A stretch of 64,000 nt of DNA from Thermoguttaceae bacterium (GCA_017937485.1 JAGBDN010000050.1:19799-83798); one strand, 5' to 3'; counted from the first letter of the stretch, positions 8,084 to 17,549 are shown. Notes: generated by a model from the sequence alone, not told the origin. Numbers and translations are program-made.

Positions 8084-9877
8084 ATGAAGTCGTTTAACGA
8101 GTTTTCCCGATTCGGTTCGCGCCGCGACGATTTTTGGTCGTCGGGGCATTTTTCCTTCGACGCCCGTCGCGGCGGAGACGAAGAAAAGAAACCGAGCGTT
8201 TTTTCGTCGTTTTTGAACGCTTTTGAAGACCGCTGGAAGCTCGAAGAGCGACGCGGCTTGCGAAAAAAAGAAGAATACGTCGACGCGGAATTAAACGCCG
8301 ATTTTAGCGGTTGGAAGGATTGCAGCGATTCGGCGGATCGCGAGGAATCGAACGTTTGCGACGATAACGCCGACGCGGAAGACCGCGCCGAGTTTGAGCG
8401 CTTGCGTCGTTTGGCCGGCGATCTTGCGAACCGCGCCGGTCGAGACGAAGCGGAACGACGGAGAAAAACGTCGGACGCGTTTGCGAAACCGACCGAGGAG
8501 ACCGTTCGTTCGACTCGCGGCGACCTCGAACGCGAAAACGTCGAAAACGCGTTCCGACTCGACGGCCCGCCGGACGCGACGGCGACGATCGACGGCAAAA
8601 CTTACGTCTATTTCGGCGGCGACGGGTATCTTGGATTGCAGGCCGACCCGGAAATGCTCGCGACCGCTTGCGAAGCGGCGATGAAATACGGGCTCGCGTC
8701 GGCGACCTCGCGACGTTGTTTCGTTCCGGCTCCGGCTCGCGAAGTCGAGCGGAACGCGGCGGAATTTTTCGGCGTTTCGCGAGCTTTTTACGCGTTGAGC
8801 GAAGCGACGCTCGCCGAAGCGATTCTCCGCTTGCTCGCCGGTTCGTTCGACCGCGTCTTTGTCGACGAAGCGTCGGCGCCGTTTTGGACGCCGCTTCTCG
8901 AAAAATGCGCGAACGAACGTCGACGCAACGCCGATTGGGAACGTTTGGAACGGTCGGAACGGTTAAAACGATTAGGCGCCCGCAACGTCGACGGCGGCGA
9001 CTCGGAAACGCGGCGCGGCGCCGACGCGAACGACGGAACGCCGATTTTGTTCCGGCATTGCGATTCCGTCGATTTGGCGGGAAAATTGCGACGTTATCTG
9101 CCGCCGGGCGCGCGTCCGCTCGTCGTTACCGACGGAGTTTTCGCCGATTGCGGCTCGGTCGCTCCGCTCGACGAGTACGCGGCTTCGTTGCGTCGTTTTC
9201 CGGGCGCGGCGTTGGTCGTCAACGACTCGCACGGCGTCGGCGTTTTAGGGAAGCGCGGACGAGGAACGCTTGAACATTTTGGGTTCGATTTGAGGCGCGT
9301 CAACGAAACAAGTCAAGAAGCGGAGTTCGAGCCGCGGTTCGAACCGGACGAGTTCGGCGACGAAGCGTTTGGCGAGTCGACGCGTTCGGCGAACGTAAGA
9401 CGAGGCGGCGTCCGAACTTATATGTTCGCGTCGTTGGCGAAGGCGGTCGGCGGATTCGGTTGCGTCGCGCCGGGAAGCGAATTTTTCGTCGAGAAATTAA
9501 CCGAGCGTTGCGAGGAACTTTGCGGCGCGATACCGTCGAATCCGATCGCCGCGGCGACCGCGCGAGGTTTGCGGATTTTAACGAAAACGACGGATTTGCG
9601 AACGCGCTTGCATAAAAATTCGGAGCGTTTGCGCGCCGGGTTGCGAGCGTTAAGGCTCGAGGTCGCGGACTCGCCGTCGCCGATCGTTTCCTTTCAAGTC
9701 GGGACGCCGCAGAATATGCGTCGGATTCAACGAACGTTGGCGAACGAGCGGATTTTGATTTCGTATTTGCCGGCTCGCGGAGACGGGGCGCGCGGAGCGT
9801 TGCGGGTCGCCGTTTTTGCGACGCATTCGCAGGAAATGATCGACGCGTTGATTGAAAAATTGCGCGAAGCTCTTTGA
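8084..9877 (+). CDS. Divergent PLP-dependent aminotransferase-fold protein of the AOS/KBL family
   Basis: A 597-residue protein. Residues 1-155 are a charged, low-complexity extension absent from normal family members (about 400 residues). The rest aligns with 8-amino-7-oxononanoate synthase and 2-amino-3-ketobutyrate CoA ligase: FGGDGYLGLQADPEM (usual NNYLGL), NDSHGVGVLGKRGRGTLEHFG with the PLP-binding Asp, and FASLAKAVGGFG with the Schiff-base Lys. The region that normally reads DELNHAS, carrying the His that stacks on PLP, reads DEASAPF here, so that histidine is missing. An insert of about 45 residues precedes the C-terminal half. No biotin or threonine-degradation genes are nearby. ATG 8084 was chosen over an upstream TTG frame, though its ribosome site is weak. 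Confidence 0.8.
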   Translation: MKSFNEFSRFGSRRDDFWSSGHFSFDARRGGDEEKKPSVFSSFLNAFEDRWKLEERRGLRKKEEYVDAELNADFSGWKDCSDSADREESNVCDDNADAEDRAEFERLRRLAGDLANRAGRDEAERRRKTSDAFAKPTEETVRSTRGDLERENVENAFRLDGPPDATATIDGKTYVYFGGDGYLGLQADPEMLATACEAAMKYGLASATSRRCFVPAPAREVERNAAEFFGVSRAFYALSEATLAEAILRLLAGSFDRVFVDEASAPFWTPLLEKCANERRRNADWERLERSERLKRLGARNVDGGDSETRRGADANDGTPILFRHCDSVDLAGKLRRYLPPGARPLVVTDGVFADCGSVAPLDEYAASLRRFPGAALVVNDSHGVGVLGKRGRGTLEHFGFDLRRVNETSQEAEFEPRFEPDEFGDEAFGESTRSANVRRGGVRTYMFASLAKAVGGFGCVAPGSEFFVEKLTERCEELCGAIPSNPIAAATARGLRILTKTTDLRTRLHKNSERLRAGLRALRLEVADSPSPIVSFQVGTPQNMRRIQRTLANERILISYLPARGDGARGALRVAVFATHSQEMIDALIEKLREAL

Positions 9878-10342
9878 TTGGCGACCTTAAACTTGTTGAG
9901 AAAACGTTAAGTTTATAAAAACCGTTAGAACGCGTAAAACCGTTAAACTGTTGGCGCGTTTTCTGGAAAACGTCGTTCGTCGTTCCCGGCGAACGGCGTT
10001 TTTGCGTTTTATCGGGAGGGAGAAGCGGCGTTGGGTTTTGCGTTAAATGCAAAGGTTGACGAATAGACGTTTAGAGAAATTGCGGAAAAAAGCGGCGAAC
10101 GCTTGCCGAATTTGCGTCGAGCGGGCGTCGCGGCGAGAAAAAAGCCTTCCTTTGCGGAATATCGGCGGGCCCCCCCTAGTGAAAAAAGAAAACGCGTCTA
10201 CTATTAATAATAGCGCGGCGTTCGAACAGACGCGAACGACCGCCGCCGTCGCCGCAAGCGACCGAAGTTTGACGATTTTGACGACTCGAACGTTTCTAAC
10301 GAGTCGAGCGCGCCGTCTTTGCGAACGAAATTGACGAAACCG
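9878..10342. other. Intergenic region between the AOS-like gene and the giant ORF
   Basis: Contains a short tandem of AACCGTTARAACGCGTAA-like words (9914-9950), the terminator at 9967, a C-run (GGGCCCCCCC near 10167-10176) and an ATTAATAAT patch near 10202. No gene is supported. Confidence 0.5.
9967..10003 (+). terminator. Rho-independent terminator after the AOS-like gene
   Basis: A 13-bp stem (AAAACGTCGTTCG with CGAACGGCGTTTT, one G-T pair), a 10-base loop and a T-run. Confidence 0.75.
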
Positions 10343-13300
10343 ATGACGAAATTTGAATTGAACGATAACGAGCGAATTGGCGTTCGCGATATTTTAGGTT
10401 ATTTGAATTTTTCGACCGGGAGTCGCGACGTTCGCTTCGCCGCGGCTTGGAACGCGCTTTACGAAGCGCTCGCCAAGCGCGGTTCGACCGAGATTTGGCG
10501 CGACGCGCTCGACGCGTTGCGAACCGAACTCGCGACGTTGGCGGAAAGCGTCGACGCGTTTCGCGATTCTCGGCAGGCGACGCGGATTCTCGATTCGGTC
10601 GAGGAAGCGTTGAGCGAATATCGAATTTTTCACCGCGATTCGCTTTATCATCAGAAGAACGAATTTCTGTTCAATTCGCTTTTTATGGCGCGAATTTGCC
10701 GCTTGACGACCGCGCGCGACGTTTTCGGCGACGACGGAAACTTGGTCGCCGACGTCGTTCGGCAGGCGAACGACTTCCTCGGATACCGTCCGATTCCGGT
10801 TCTCGAAGGGGAAGAGCGACACGAGCCGAACGAACGCGAGTGGATTTCGCTCGTTCCGCTTTATTACGAGGGCGTCGGCGCGGCGTTCGGGCCTTATCGC
10901 GAAGTCGTCGAAAAAACGCTCGAAATTTTGCGTTCGACCGACGACGACCTCCTGCGCGAAGCGTCGTTCGACCCGGATAAGTTGCGCGAACTCGCGCTCG
11001 ACCCGCGCGCTTACGACTTCGACCATCCGGTCAACCGCCGCCCGAATTACAGCTTCGGCACTTGGGACGACCGTTGCATCGACGAAAACGGGTATTATCG
11101 GCGGTTTGTCGTTCACCAAACGACGCTCGACGCGATTATGGCGCGCGTTTGGGACGAAAAGGACGAAACGCTCCGGGCGCAGTACGTTTACGAAGCGGCG
11201 GCGGTAACGGCCGGAACGATTTTGATGGCGTCCGGCGTCTCCGGCGGTTGCGTGCAGGCGCACGACTCGAACGTTACGCTCTCGACCTTGATGCCGGCGA
11301 TCGCCGCGTATCGCGACGCGTTTTACGACCGACTCATTTTGCGCGTTCCGAACCGCGAACATCGCGACCGTTTGACGGCGGAAGCGGCGCGGCTTTTCCA
11401 ACCGTTCGCCGGCGCGCGGCAGTCGTTGAACCGTTCGTTGGCGAAACGTCGAGCCGATCAACTGCAGCGTTTCAGCTTGGCGCGGACGTTCGCTCGAATG
11501 GGGTATTTCGAGGAGTCCCGGCTGCAAGCGCAAATTATCGAAACGCCGTCGGCGCGGATTTTGTCGCGGATCGACTCGCTGATTACGAAGGCGCATCTCG
11601 CCGCCGACGCCGGGCGCGTCGCCGAGGGCGCGAAGTGTATGGAGGAGATCGAGGAGCTGTTGCGGCGCGGCCTCGCTTGCGGCGCTTTCCCGGATCCTTG
11701 GTCGATTCTCGGTTTCGGCGCGCAGTACAGCCTCTTCACCGGCGTCGACTCCGTCGTTCACGACCATCGCCTCGACGGTTTCATCAACCTTTTGAACGAT
11801 ATTTTCGACCTGTACAGTCGACTTCAAAAGGAAGCCGCGGCGGCGGGCGAAGACGATTTGCGCGCCGATTTGTCCGACAAAATGAGCGATTTGGCCGGTT
11901 GGTGGGATCAGTTCGGGAGCGACGAATCGTCGAGCGTCGAGGGGTTCTCCGGCTTGGCCGTTTGGGAGTCGGCGGCGAAGGTGGCGACCGCGTTGGCCGG
12001 TTGGCGGCAAGCCGGGGGCGCGGTCGGCGACGTCGCGTTTTGGCGGCGGCACGTCGAGCGTTTTAGTTCGCCGAAAGCGTTCGTGTTGCTCGCTGAAGCG
12101 CTCCTCGACAAAGACGATTTGATTTCGTCGTCGTCCTTATTAATATACTGGCTGAACCAATCGGAAACGATTCCGTTGACCGAAGGCGACTACTCCTTCC
12201 ACACGATCGCGTTTTCTTGGATCGAGCAAGTTTGGAGCGAGCCCGGCGCGGCGGAGAAAGAACGCGGCGCCGCCGGAACGCGTCGTTCCGAGTCGTTCGA
12301 CGTCGAATTGACGCAAGAGGAGTATCTGCGTCGTTGGAATTTGACGAAAACGTTCCTCGACCGCGTCGAAGCGAACGCCGGCGAGAACTGGACGATTCCG
12401 TCGTTGCGGCTCGACCCGGATCGCTTCGATAAGAAAATAACGTTCCAAACGGAGAATCCCGTTCTCGCCGACTTGGCGCGTCGACTGATTTTGGCGACGA
12501 AGTTCGCCGGATATTCGTCGCTCGGGATCCCGAAACTGGTCGTGAAGGCGACCTTTAAAGACGCGGCGCGAGCGGTCGACGTCGAGAATTTGCCGTCGCC
12601 GGAGGAATTCGAGCGCTTTTATCGCGACAACGCGAACGTTTTCCCGAAATTTTTGACGTATCGCGTCTTTATGCAAATCGTTTTGAACGAATTGCGGTTG
12701 TCGCCCGCCGTTCGGCGCCGTTACCAAGAGAACGTTTTCGGTTTCGGCAAGACGATTTCCGTTTCCGATTCCCGTTTGGGCGTCGACGCCGGAAAAACGT
12801 CGCGGCAAAACGGCGACGCGTCCGCTCCGACGACTCCCGAAGAAGAAAACGAGCGGCGTAAAAAAGAACTTTGGGCCGAAGTGATTCGGACGTTTGAGCA
12901 AAACGGCGACGCGGACGGAGTCGCGGCGGCGAAAGAGTTGCGCGACTCCGACGGTCTCGCTCCGGGCGACGTCGAAAAATTGGCGCGTCGTTTGTTGCGC
13001 GACTTCGACGGAAGCGAAAACAACGAAAACGGCGAAGATTTCGCGTCGCAAGAGGGACGCGAAACGGAGAAACGGCGCGACGCGCGGGACGCCTCGGGCA
13101 CGAGCGTCGACGGCGGCGCTCAACCGTCTTCCGCGGCGGTGGAGTTTGAGGCTTTCGACGATTCCAACGATTACGACGACGCTTGGGACGGCGACGAAGA
13201 GGACGACGAAAACGACCGCGGAATCGACCCGTTGTACAGCGCGGCTTACGACAATATGTCGTTCCGCGACAGCGCCGAAGACGGCGTCGACGACGATACC

Positions 13301-15187
13301 GTCGAGGGAAAAGGGGCGAAGTTTAACGACGAAGGGGACGATTACGAGTTCGCGCAAGAGACCGATCGCGTCAACGAATTGTTGTCGTTCGTTTATTCGA
13401 CGGCGAAATTGTGGAAGTTCGCGGCCGGCAAGTCGCCGATTTTGCGCGGCGCGGCGATTTCGACGCCGATCGAGCCGTTCGACGACGAAACGTTGAGCGA
13501 CGCTCGACTTCGCCTCGAAGGTTGGTTGGCGCAAGCGAATATTTTTGAACGCGATTTGTACGAGCTGCTCGACCAAGCGTCGCGCTTCCGCATTCCGAAA
13601 CCGAACGGAACCGCCGACGGATTGGCCGCTTACGACCAATTGCGCGGCACGAAGGAAATTTTGCTCGACCGCGTGATTTGGACGATCGTCGAGGTCGAGG
13701 ACGCGATCGTCTTCCTGAAGGCGGCGCTCCGCGACGAAAGGTCGGAAAAATACGCGAAACCGTGGAAGTCGAAGGCGCTCGAAACGTTTGGGGCGATGCT
13801 GCGCGTCGACTCGAAACGGACGCGGCGCGTTTGGCCGGAGTTGATCGCTCGTTTGGAAAACGAAACGCTCCTTTACATCCCGACGTCGCGGGGCGGGGAC
13901 GCGAAGGCGATCGTCGACTGCCGACGTTTGCAACAAGTGGTAACGCGTTTGTTCGAGTACGCGCCGCGGCTCGGGCTCTTCGTCGAAACGTTCGAACTCC
14001 TCCGTTGCGTTCAAAAAATGGAGCAAGCGCGCTTGTCGGCGCCAGGTTCGATCACCGAATTCGACCGACTCGTCGAAACGGCGACGCGCGGTTTGGCCGA
14101 AACGCTCGCGGAATCGTCGAAATATTGGCGATTGCGCCCGGACGGGCAATTTGCGTCGAACGACGAAGCGCTCGTCTTCTACTTGGAGCAAACGATGGAC
14201 GCGCTGTTGTCCCGTTGGTTGGCGCACAGTCAACACATTCGCATTTCGTCGGTCGAGGCGATCGCGACGCAGGGGCAGTGGAACGCGTTGAAGACGTTCG
14301 TTCAGGAATACGGCGCCGATTTGTTCACGCAGTCGTTCCTGAATTTCCGTAATATTCGAGCGATTTTGCATCAAGGAACGCGCGTCTACTTGACGACTCT
14401 TTGCGAATTGAAGCGCGAGAAGAACGACGTCGAGTTTGGCGATAAGTTGGCGACGCAAATCGTCGACGGCGTCGAAACTTTAGAACGCGCGGCGAGTTTG
14501 CTGGAAATCGCGCTCGAATGCGTCGCGGAGAATTATACCGAATACGTTGATTACAACAGTACGACGACGCAGTCGGATCGCGGCGAAAAACTGTATATGT
14601 TCCTCGATTTCTTGCGCGTTTTGGCGAATTACGAACGCATCGCTTGGAATTTGAAGCCGGTTTATTGGGTTCACGACGCGTTGATTCGGGCCGGACGCCG
14701 CGACGCCGCGGAGCTTTGGAAGCGCAACGTCAAGACGAAGAGCGCCGATCTTTCGCTGGAAAGTTTGCGTAATTATAATAAATTAACGGAACGGTACGGA
14801 ATTTGCTTGCAAAGCGTCCGCGAACGTTTGATGGAACGGTTCGTGCGTCCGCTCGACGTCGCGCAAATGTGCGGACTGGTTTTCGACGCGATTTCCGAAG
14901 CGCGTCGCGGCGACGAGGCGAACCCGGTTTTCCAAGAGTTGAAGCGACAAATCGAGGAGTTCGCGAAAGCGCCGAGCGGCGCCGGATTCGAGACGCCGGA
15001 GTGGTTGAACGCGCTTCAAGACGAAGTCGTCGCGTCGCGAGTCGATTCGAAAGAAGAGCGTCGCGAACGAGAAACGAAGACCGACGCGTTCAATCCGACG
15101 CCTGTCTTTCCGATCGCGCGTTTGCCGCGCGACGAAGTGGCGCGACAATTGCGGCGAGCGTTGAACGACTTGGAACTCGACGATTAG
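10343..15187 (+). CDS. Very large hypothetical protein (1614 residues)
   Basis: I do not recognise a domain. The reading frame is intact for 4.8 kb from the ATG at 10343 (a TTG eight codons upstream is less likely). There is no signal peptide or membrane segment; the composition suggests an alpha-helical cytosolic protein, perhaps with repeat-like helices. Two low-complexity linkers split it: a charged one near residues 815-845 (PEEENERRKKELW) and a very acidic one near 930-1000 (DDSNDYDDAWDGDEEDDEND). They divide it into an N-terminal block of about 800 residues and a C-terminal block of about 600. The histidine kinase gene starts 66 bases downstream, so both may be one transcription unit. 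Probably a lineage-specific scaffold or regulator, but that is inference. Confidence 0.85.
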   Translation: MTKFELNDNERIGVRDILGYLNFSTGSRDVRFAAAWNALYEALAKRGSTEIWRDALDALRTELATLAESVDAFRDSRQATRILDSVEEALSEYRIFHRDSLYHQKNEFLFNSLFMARICRLTTARDVFGDDGNLVADVVRQANDFLGYRPIPVLEGEERHEPNEREWISLVPLYYEGVGAAFGPYREVVEKTLEILRSTDDDLLREASFDPDKLRELALDPRAYDFDHPVNRRPNYSFGTWDDRCIDENGYYRRFVVHQTTLDAIMARVWDEKDETLRAQYVYEAAAVTAGTILMASGVSGGCVQAHDSNVTLSTLMPAIAAYRDAFYDRLILRVPNREHRDRLTAEAARLFQPFAGARQSLNRSLAKRRADQLQRFSLARTFARMGYFEESRLQAQIIETPSARILSRIDSLITKAHLAADAGRVAEGAKCMEEIEELLRRGLACGAFPDPWSILGFGAQYSLFTGVDSVVHDHRLDGFINLLNDIFDLYSRLQKEAAAAGEDDLRADLSDKMSDLAGWWDQFGSDESSSVEGFSGLAVWESAAKVATALAGWRQAGGAVGDVAFWRRHVERFSSPKAFVLLAEALLDKDDLISSSSLLIYWLNQSETIPLTEGDYSFHTIAFSWIEQVWSEPGAAEKERGAAGTRRSESFDVELTQEEYLRRWNLTKTFLDRVEANAGENWTIPSLRLDPDRFDKKITFQTENPVLADLARRLILATKFAGYSSLGIPKLVVKATFKDAARAVDVENLPSPEEFERFYRDNANVFPKFLTYRVFMQIVLNELRLSPAVRRRYQENVFGFGKTISVSDSRLGVDAGKTSRQNGDASAPTTPEEENERRKKELWAEVIRTFEQNGDADGVAAAKELRDSDGLAPGDVEKLARRLLRDFDGSENNENGEDFASQEGRETEKRRDARDASGTSVDGGAQPSSAAVEFEAFDDSNDYDDAWDGDEEDDENDRGIDPLYSAAYDNMSFRDSAEDGVDDDTVEGKGAKFNDEGDDYEFAQETDRVNELLSFVYSTAKLWKFAAGKSPILRGAAISTPIEPFDDETLSDARLRLEGWLAQANIFERDLYELLDQASRFRIPKPNGTADGLAAYDQLRGTKEILLDRVIWTIVEVEDAIVFLKAALRDERSEKYAKPWKSKALETFGAMLRVDSKRTRRVWPELIARLENETLLYIPTSRGGDAKAIVDCRRLQQVVTRLFEYAPRLGLFVETFELLRCVQKMEQARLSAPGSITEFDRLVETATRGLAETLAESSKYWRLRPDGQFASNDEALVFYLEQTMDALLSRWLAHSQHIRISSVEAIATQGQWNALKTFVQEYGADLFTQSFLNFRNIRAILHQGTRVYLTTLCELKREKNDVEFGDKLATQIVDGVETLERAASLLEIALECVAENYTEYVDYNSTTTQSDRGEKLYMFLDFLRVLANYERIAWNLKPVYWVHDALIRAGRRDAAELWKRNVKTKSADLSLESLRNYNKLTERYGICLQSVRERLMERFVRPLDVAQMCGLVFDAISEARRGDEANPVFQELKRQIEEFAKAPSGAGFETPEWLNALQDEVVASRVDSKEERRERETKTDAFNPTPVFPIARLPRDEVARQLRRALNDLELDD

Positions 15188-15253
15188 TCGCGGCGACGCT
15201 TGCGGACGGCGCGGGCGAAGCGAACGAGCGAAGCGGGGAGGAAACGAACAGAG

Positions 15254-16033
15254 ATGGATCCTTCGACGGTGAAAGACTTTACGCCGAGCGGTTTGAATCG
15301 GCGTTTAGAGGAAATGTACGCGGAAATCGCGTTTTTGGCGGGAGCGCTCGCGCACGAGGTGAAAAATCCGCTTTCGACGATTCGGCTGAATATGGAGCTT
15401 CTCGCCGAGGACGTCGAGGAGTTGGAGGACTCGCCGCAACGGCGCCGGGCGCTGAAACGCGTCGAAACGGCGCGCCGCGAAACGACTCGGCTCGAAGACC
15501 TGCTCAACGAGTTTTTGAATTTTACTCGCGCGCATCATCTCGAATTGTCGCCCGCCGACCCGAATCGGGAATTGAAGGAGATCGTCGAGTTTTTCCGACC
15601 GCAAGCGACCGCGATCGGCGTTGAAATTTTGGAATTTTATTCCAGCGACGCGCCGACGATTCGCATCGACAAACGCTCGTTCGACCGCGCGATTTTGAAC
15701 TTGCTCTTGAACGCGGCGCAGGCGGCGTCGGAGGGAGGCGGGCAGGTTTGGGTGCGAACGCGGCTTTGCGGCGCCGAAACGGCGATCGACCTTATCGATT
15801 CCGGGCCCGGGATCGACGACGCGACGATTCAACGGATTTTCGAGCCCTTTTTCTCGACGAAACGCGGCGGAACTGGGCTCGGGCTCCCGACGGTGCGAAA
15901 AATTATCGAGGGACACGGCGGACGCATCGCGATTCAAAGCGAACCTGGGCGGGGCACGCAATTTACGCTGACTTTTCCGTCGATTAAGCGTATTTCGACC
16001 GAAAGCGGAACGTCGTCGGCGGGGAAAAACTAA
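15254..16033 (+). CDS. Soluble sensor histidine kinase (NtrB-like core)
   Basis: A 259-residue two-component kinase without a sensor domain or membrane helix. It has the phosphoacceptor region (ALAHEVKNPLSTI, His near residue 34), the N box LNLLLNAAQAA, the G1 box DSGPGID, the F box FEPFFSTK and the G2 box GTGLGLPTVRKI. The H-box type is that of NtrB/AtoS-like kinases that pair with sigma-54 response regulators, but no regulator gene is adjacent. GGGAGG lies upstream of the ATG at 15254. Input must come from a partner protein; the giant protein 66 bases upstream is the obvious candidate (inference). Confidence 0.9.
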   Translation: MDPSTVKDFTPSGLNRRLEEMYAEIAFLAGALAHEVKNPLSTIRLNMELLAEDVEELEDSPQRRRALKRVETARRETTRLEDLLNEFLNFTRAHHLELSPADPNRELKEIVEFFRPQATAIGVEILEFYSSDAPTIRIDKRSFDRAILNLLLNAAQAASEGGGQVWVRTRLCGAETAIDLIDSGPGIDDATIQRIFEPFFSTKRGGTGLGLPTVRKIIEGHGGRIAIQSEPGRGTQFTLTFPSIKRISTESGTSSAGKN

Positions 16034-16152
16034 GGAGTTCGGCGCGTTGGGCGTTCGCGACAAGGGCGTCGTTGGGTCGTCGGCGGGGAAAATGAGTCGT
16101 TTGGCGCGCTGGACGTCGCTCGGTCGCCGGGAAAAAATAAGGCGTTCGGGCG
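16011..16152 (+). repeat. Degenerate triplication of the histidine kinase 3' end
   Basis: Three decayed direct copies: 16011-16058 (contains the true stop), 16074-16120 and 16121-16152. Each has a TCGTCGGCGGGGAAAA-like core, a stop codon (TAA, TGA, TAA) and a GTTCGGCGCG-like tail. The later copies lie in the noncoding gap before the terminator. Confidence 0.6.
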
Positions 16153-16171
16153 ATAAAAGAATCTAACGATA

Positions 16172-16208
16172 AAAACGGCGACGTTGCGCAAGGAAACGTC
16201 GTCGTTTT
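16172..16208 (+). terminator. Rho-independent terminator after the histidine kinase gene
   Basis: A 14-bp stem (AAAACGGCGACGTT with AACGTCGTCGTTTT, one G-T pair), a 9-base loop and a T-rich tail. The remaining bases to 16337 show no gene. Confidence 0.75.
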
Positions 16209-16337
16209 GTCGTTTCTTGTGGTTTGATTGGAACGGTTGCGGCGATTTTAACGGCGCGGCGCGGCGGAAACACGTTTCGAAGAAGTCGACCGAGCGATTT
16301 TCACGGCGTTTCAAAGGCGACGTCGGGCGCTTGAATT

Positions 16338-17549
16338 CTAAGGAACGAAGCGCGTCGGCGTTTGGAGCGCGAGCTTTAAGCGGCGAAGGTATTCGGCGCG
16401 CGGGATTTCGCGACCGCCGAGGCTCGCCGTGTGGTCGTTAATGATTTGAAGGTCGAAAAGTTGAAAATCGAGCGTTTTTAAGCGGCGCAAGAGAGCGACC
16501 AACGCGACTTTCGAAGCGTCGCGCTCAACCGAAAACATCGATTCGCCGTCGAAAAACCCGTTGATCGCGACTCCGTAAACGCCGCCGACGAGCCGGTCGC
16601 CGAGCCAACATTCGACGCTGTGCGCGAGACCGAGTTCGAAAAGACGGCAGTAACTCGCGTAAAATTCCCGAGTTATCCAACTTTCGCCGCCTGCCCGACC
16701 TTTCGCGTTCGCGCAACCGAGCATAACCTCCGGGAACGCTTCGTCGAACGTAACGCGGAACTTGCCGCTCCGAATCGTTCGTTCGAGGCGTCGCGACACG
16801 TGAAAGTCGTCCAAATCGAAAATCGCGCGCGGGTCGGGCGACCACCAGCCGAGAATTTCTCGCGTCGCCGTCGGTCGACTCGCTCCGTCGAGCGTTGGAT
16901 TAGTGTAATTTTGTTGATTTTGCTTGTTCTGTTGGTTTTGTTGGATTTGTTGGTTTTGTTGGTTTTGTTGGTTGGGTTGGTTGGGTTGGTTTTGTTGGTT
17001 GGGTTGGTTTTGTTGGTTGGGTTGGTTGGGTTGGTTGGGTTGGGGCGGCGCGACGCGGAGTTCCCCGAGACGCGTTAACGAGGAAGCGTCGAAACCTTCC
17101 CAAACGGCGTTCCGACAACGCGGCGAAAGGGCGTTGAAAAGCGCGTCGGCGACGTCCGGCCTTTCGTCGAATACGGCGAAATCGTCGTCTTCGTTTAAAT
17201 CGTCCGAGTCTTCAAACTCTTCGAAATCTTCGTTTTCCTCGTCAAAATCGGCGTAATCGTCGTCTTCGTCGAAATCCTCCGCGTCGTCGAACTCTTCAAA
17301 GTCGCCGTCTTCGTCGGTTTCGTCGTTAAAATCCGTAAAATCGGCGTCGTCGATCGCGGCGGGAACGGTAAAAGGCCAAGGAAAAACGCCGTGAACGAGC
17401 GCGTCGACGATTAAATCGGGATGGAGCGCGCCGTCGAAAGCGATTCCAAGAAGGCCGTCCGGTTCGGCGGCGTCGACCGACGGAAAAAATTGCGAAGGCG
17501 GAATTTCGAAGGAAAGGGGCGCGTCGTTGGCGGCGTCGGCGGAAGACAA
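16338..17549 (-). CDS. aat: Leucyl/phenylalanyl-tRNA-protein transferase with a large low-complexity insert
   Basis: Transfers Leu or Phe from tRNA to N-terminal Lys or Arg of proteins, marking them for ClpS/ClpAP degradation. Usual length is about 230 residues; this has 403. The N-terminal part (GLLGIAFDGALHPDLIVDA, HGVFPWPF) and the main domain (WWSPDPRAIF, HVSRRLERTIRSGKFRVTFD, GLAHSVECW, GGVYGVAINGFFDGESMFS, ASKVALVAL, SLGGREIPRAEYL) are normal. Between them, residues 61-232, sits an insert made of an acidic Asp/Glu/Phe tract (about 65-130), a short ordered-looking piece (about 131-168) and an Asn-Gln-Pro tract (about 169-215). The start is a TTG at 17549 with GGAG eight bases upstream. 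The frame is intact, so the insert is presumably a disordered loop near the substrate side. Confidence 0.93.
   Translation of the reverse strand: MSSADAANDAPLSFEIPPSQFFPSVDAAEPDGLLGIAFDGALHPDLIVDALVHGVFPWPFTVPAAIDDADFTDFNDETDEDGDFEEFDDAEDFDEDDDYADFDEENEDFEEFEDSDDLNEDDDFAVFDERPDVADALFNALSPRCRNAVWEGFDASSLTRLGELRVAPPQPNQPNQPNQQNQPNQQNQPNQPNQQNQQNQQIQQNQQNKQNQQNYTNPTLDGASRPTATREILGWWSPDPRAIFDLDDFHVSRRLERTIRSGKFRVTFDEAFPEVMLGCANAKGRAGGESWITREFYASYCRLFELGLAHSVECWLGDRLVGGVYGVAINGFFDGESMFSVERDASKVALVALLRRLKTLDFQLFDLQIINDHTASLGGREIPRAEYLRRLKLALQTPTRFVP
16911..17045 (-). repeat. In-frame 9-bp tandem repeat encoding the Asn-Gln-Pro tract of Aat
   Basis: On the coding strand the unit is AACCAA plus CCC or CAA, giving Pro-Asn-Gln or Gln-Asn-Gln. 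About fifteen imperfect units are present, with an ATC and an AAG variant. On the plus strand it is a T/G array with GG and GGG runs. Because the unit is a multiple of three, slippage changes length without breaking the frame. Confidence 0.9.

Noticed and set aside
12140..14458. 772-codon open frame on the minus strand inside the 1614-residue gene
   Set aside because: Antisense frames stay open throughout this genome because TTA, CTA and TCA codons are rare on the sense strand. The translation is Arg/Val-rich without motifs, and the sense frame is longer and better.
16911..17045. Hydrophobic Cys/Trp/Leu-rich plus-strand frames over the T/G repeat
   Set aside because: These are reverse readings of the Asn-Gln-Pro codons of aat; the minus strand carries the complete enzyme.
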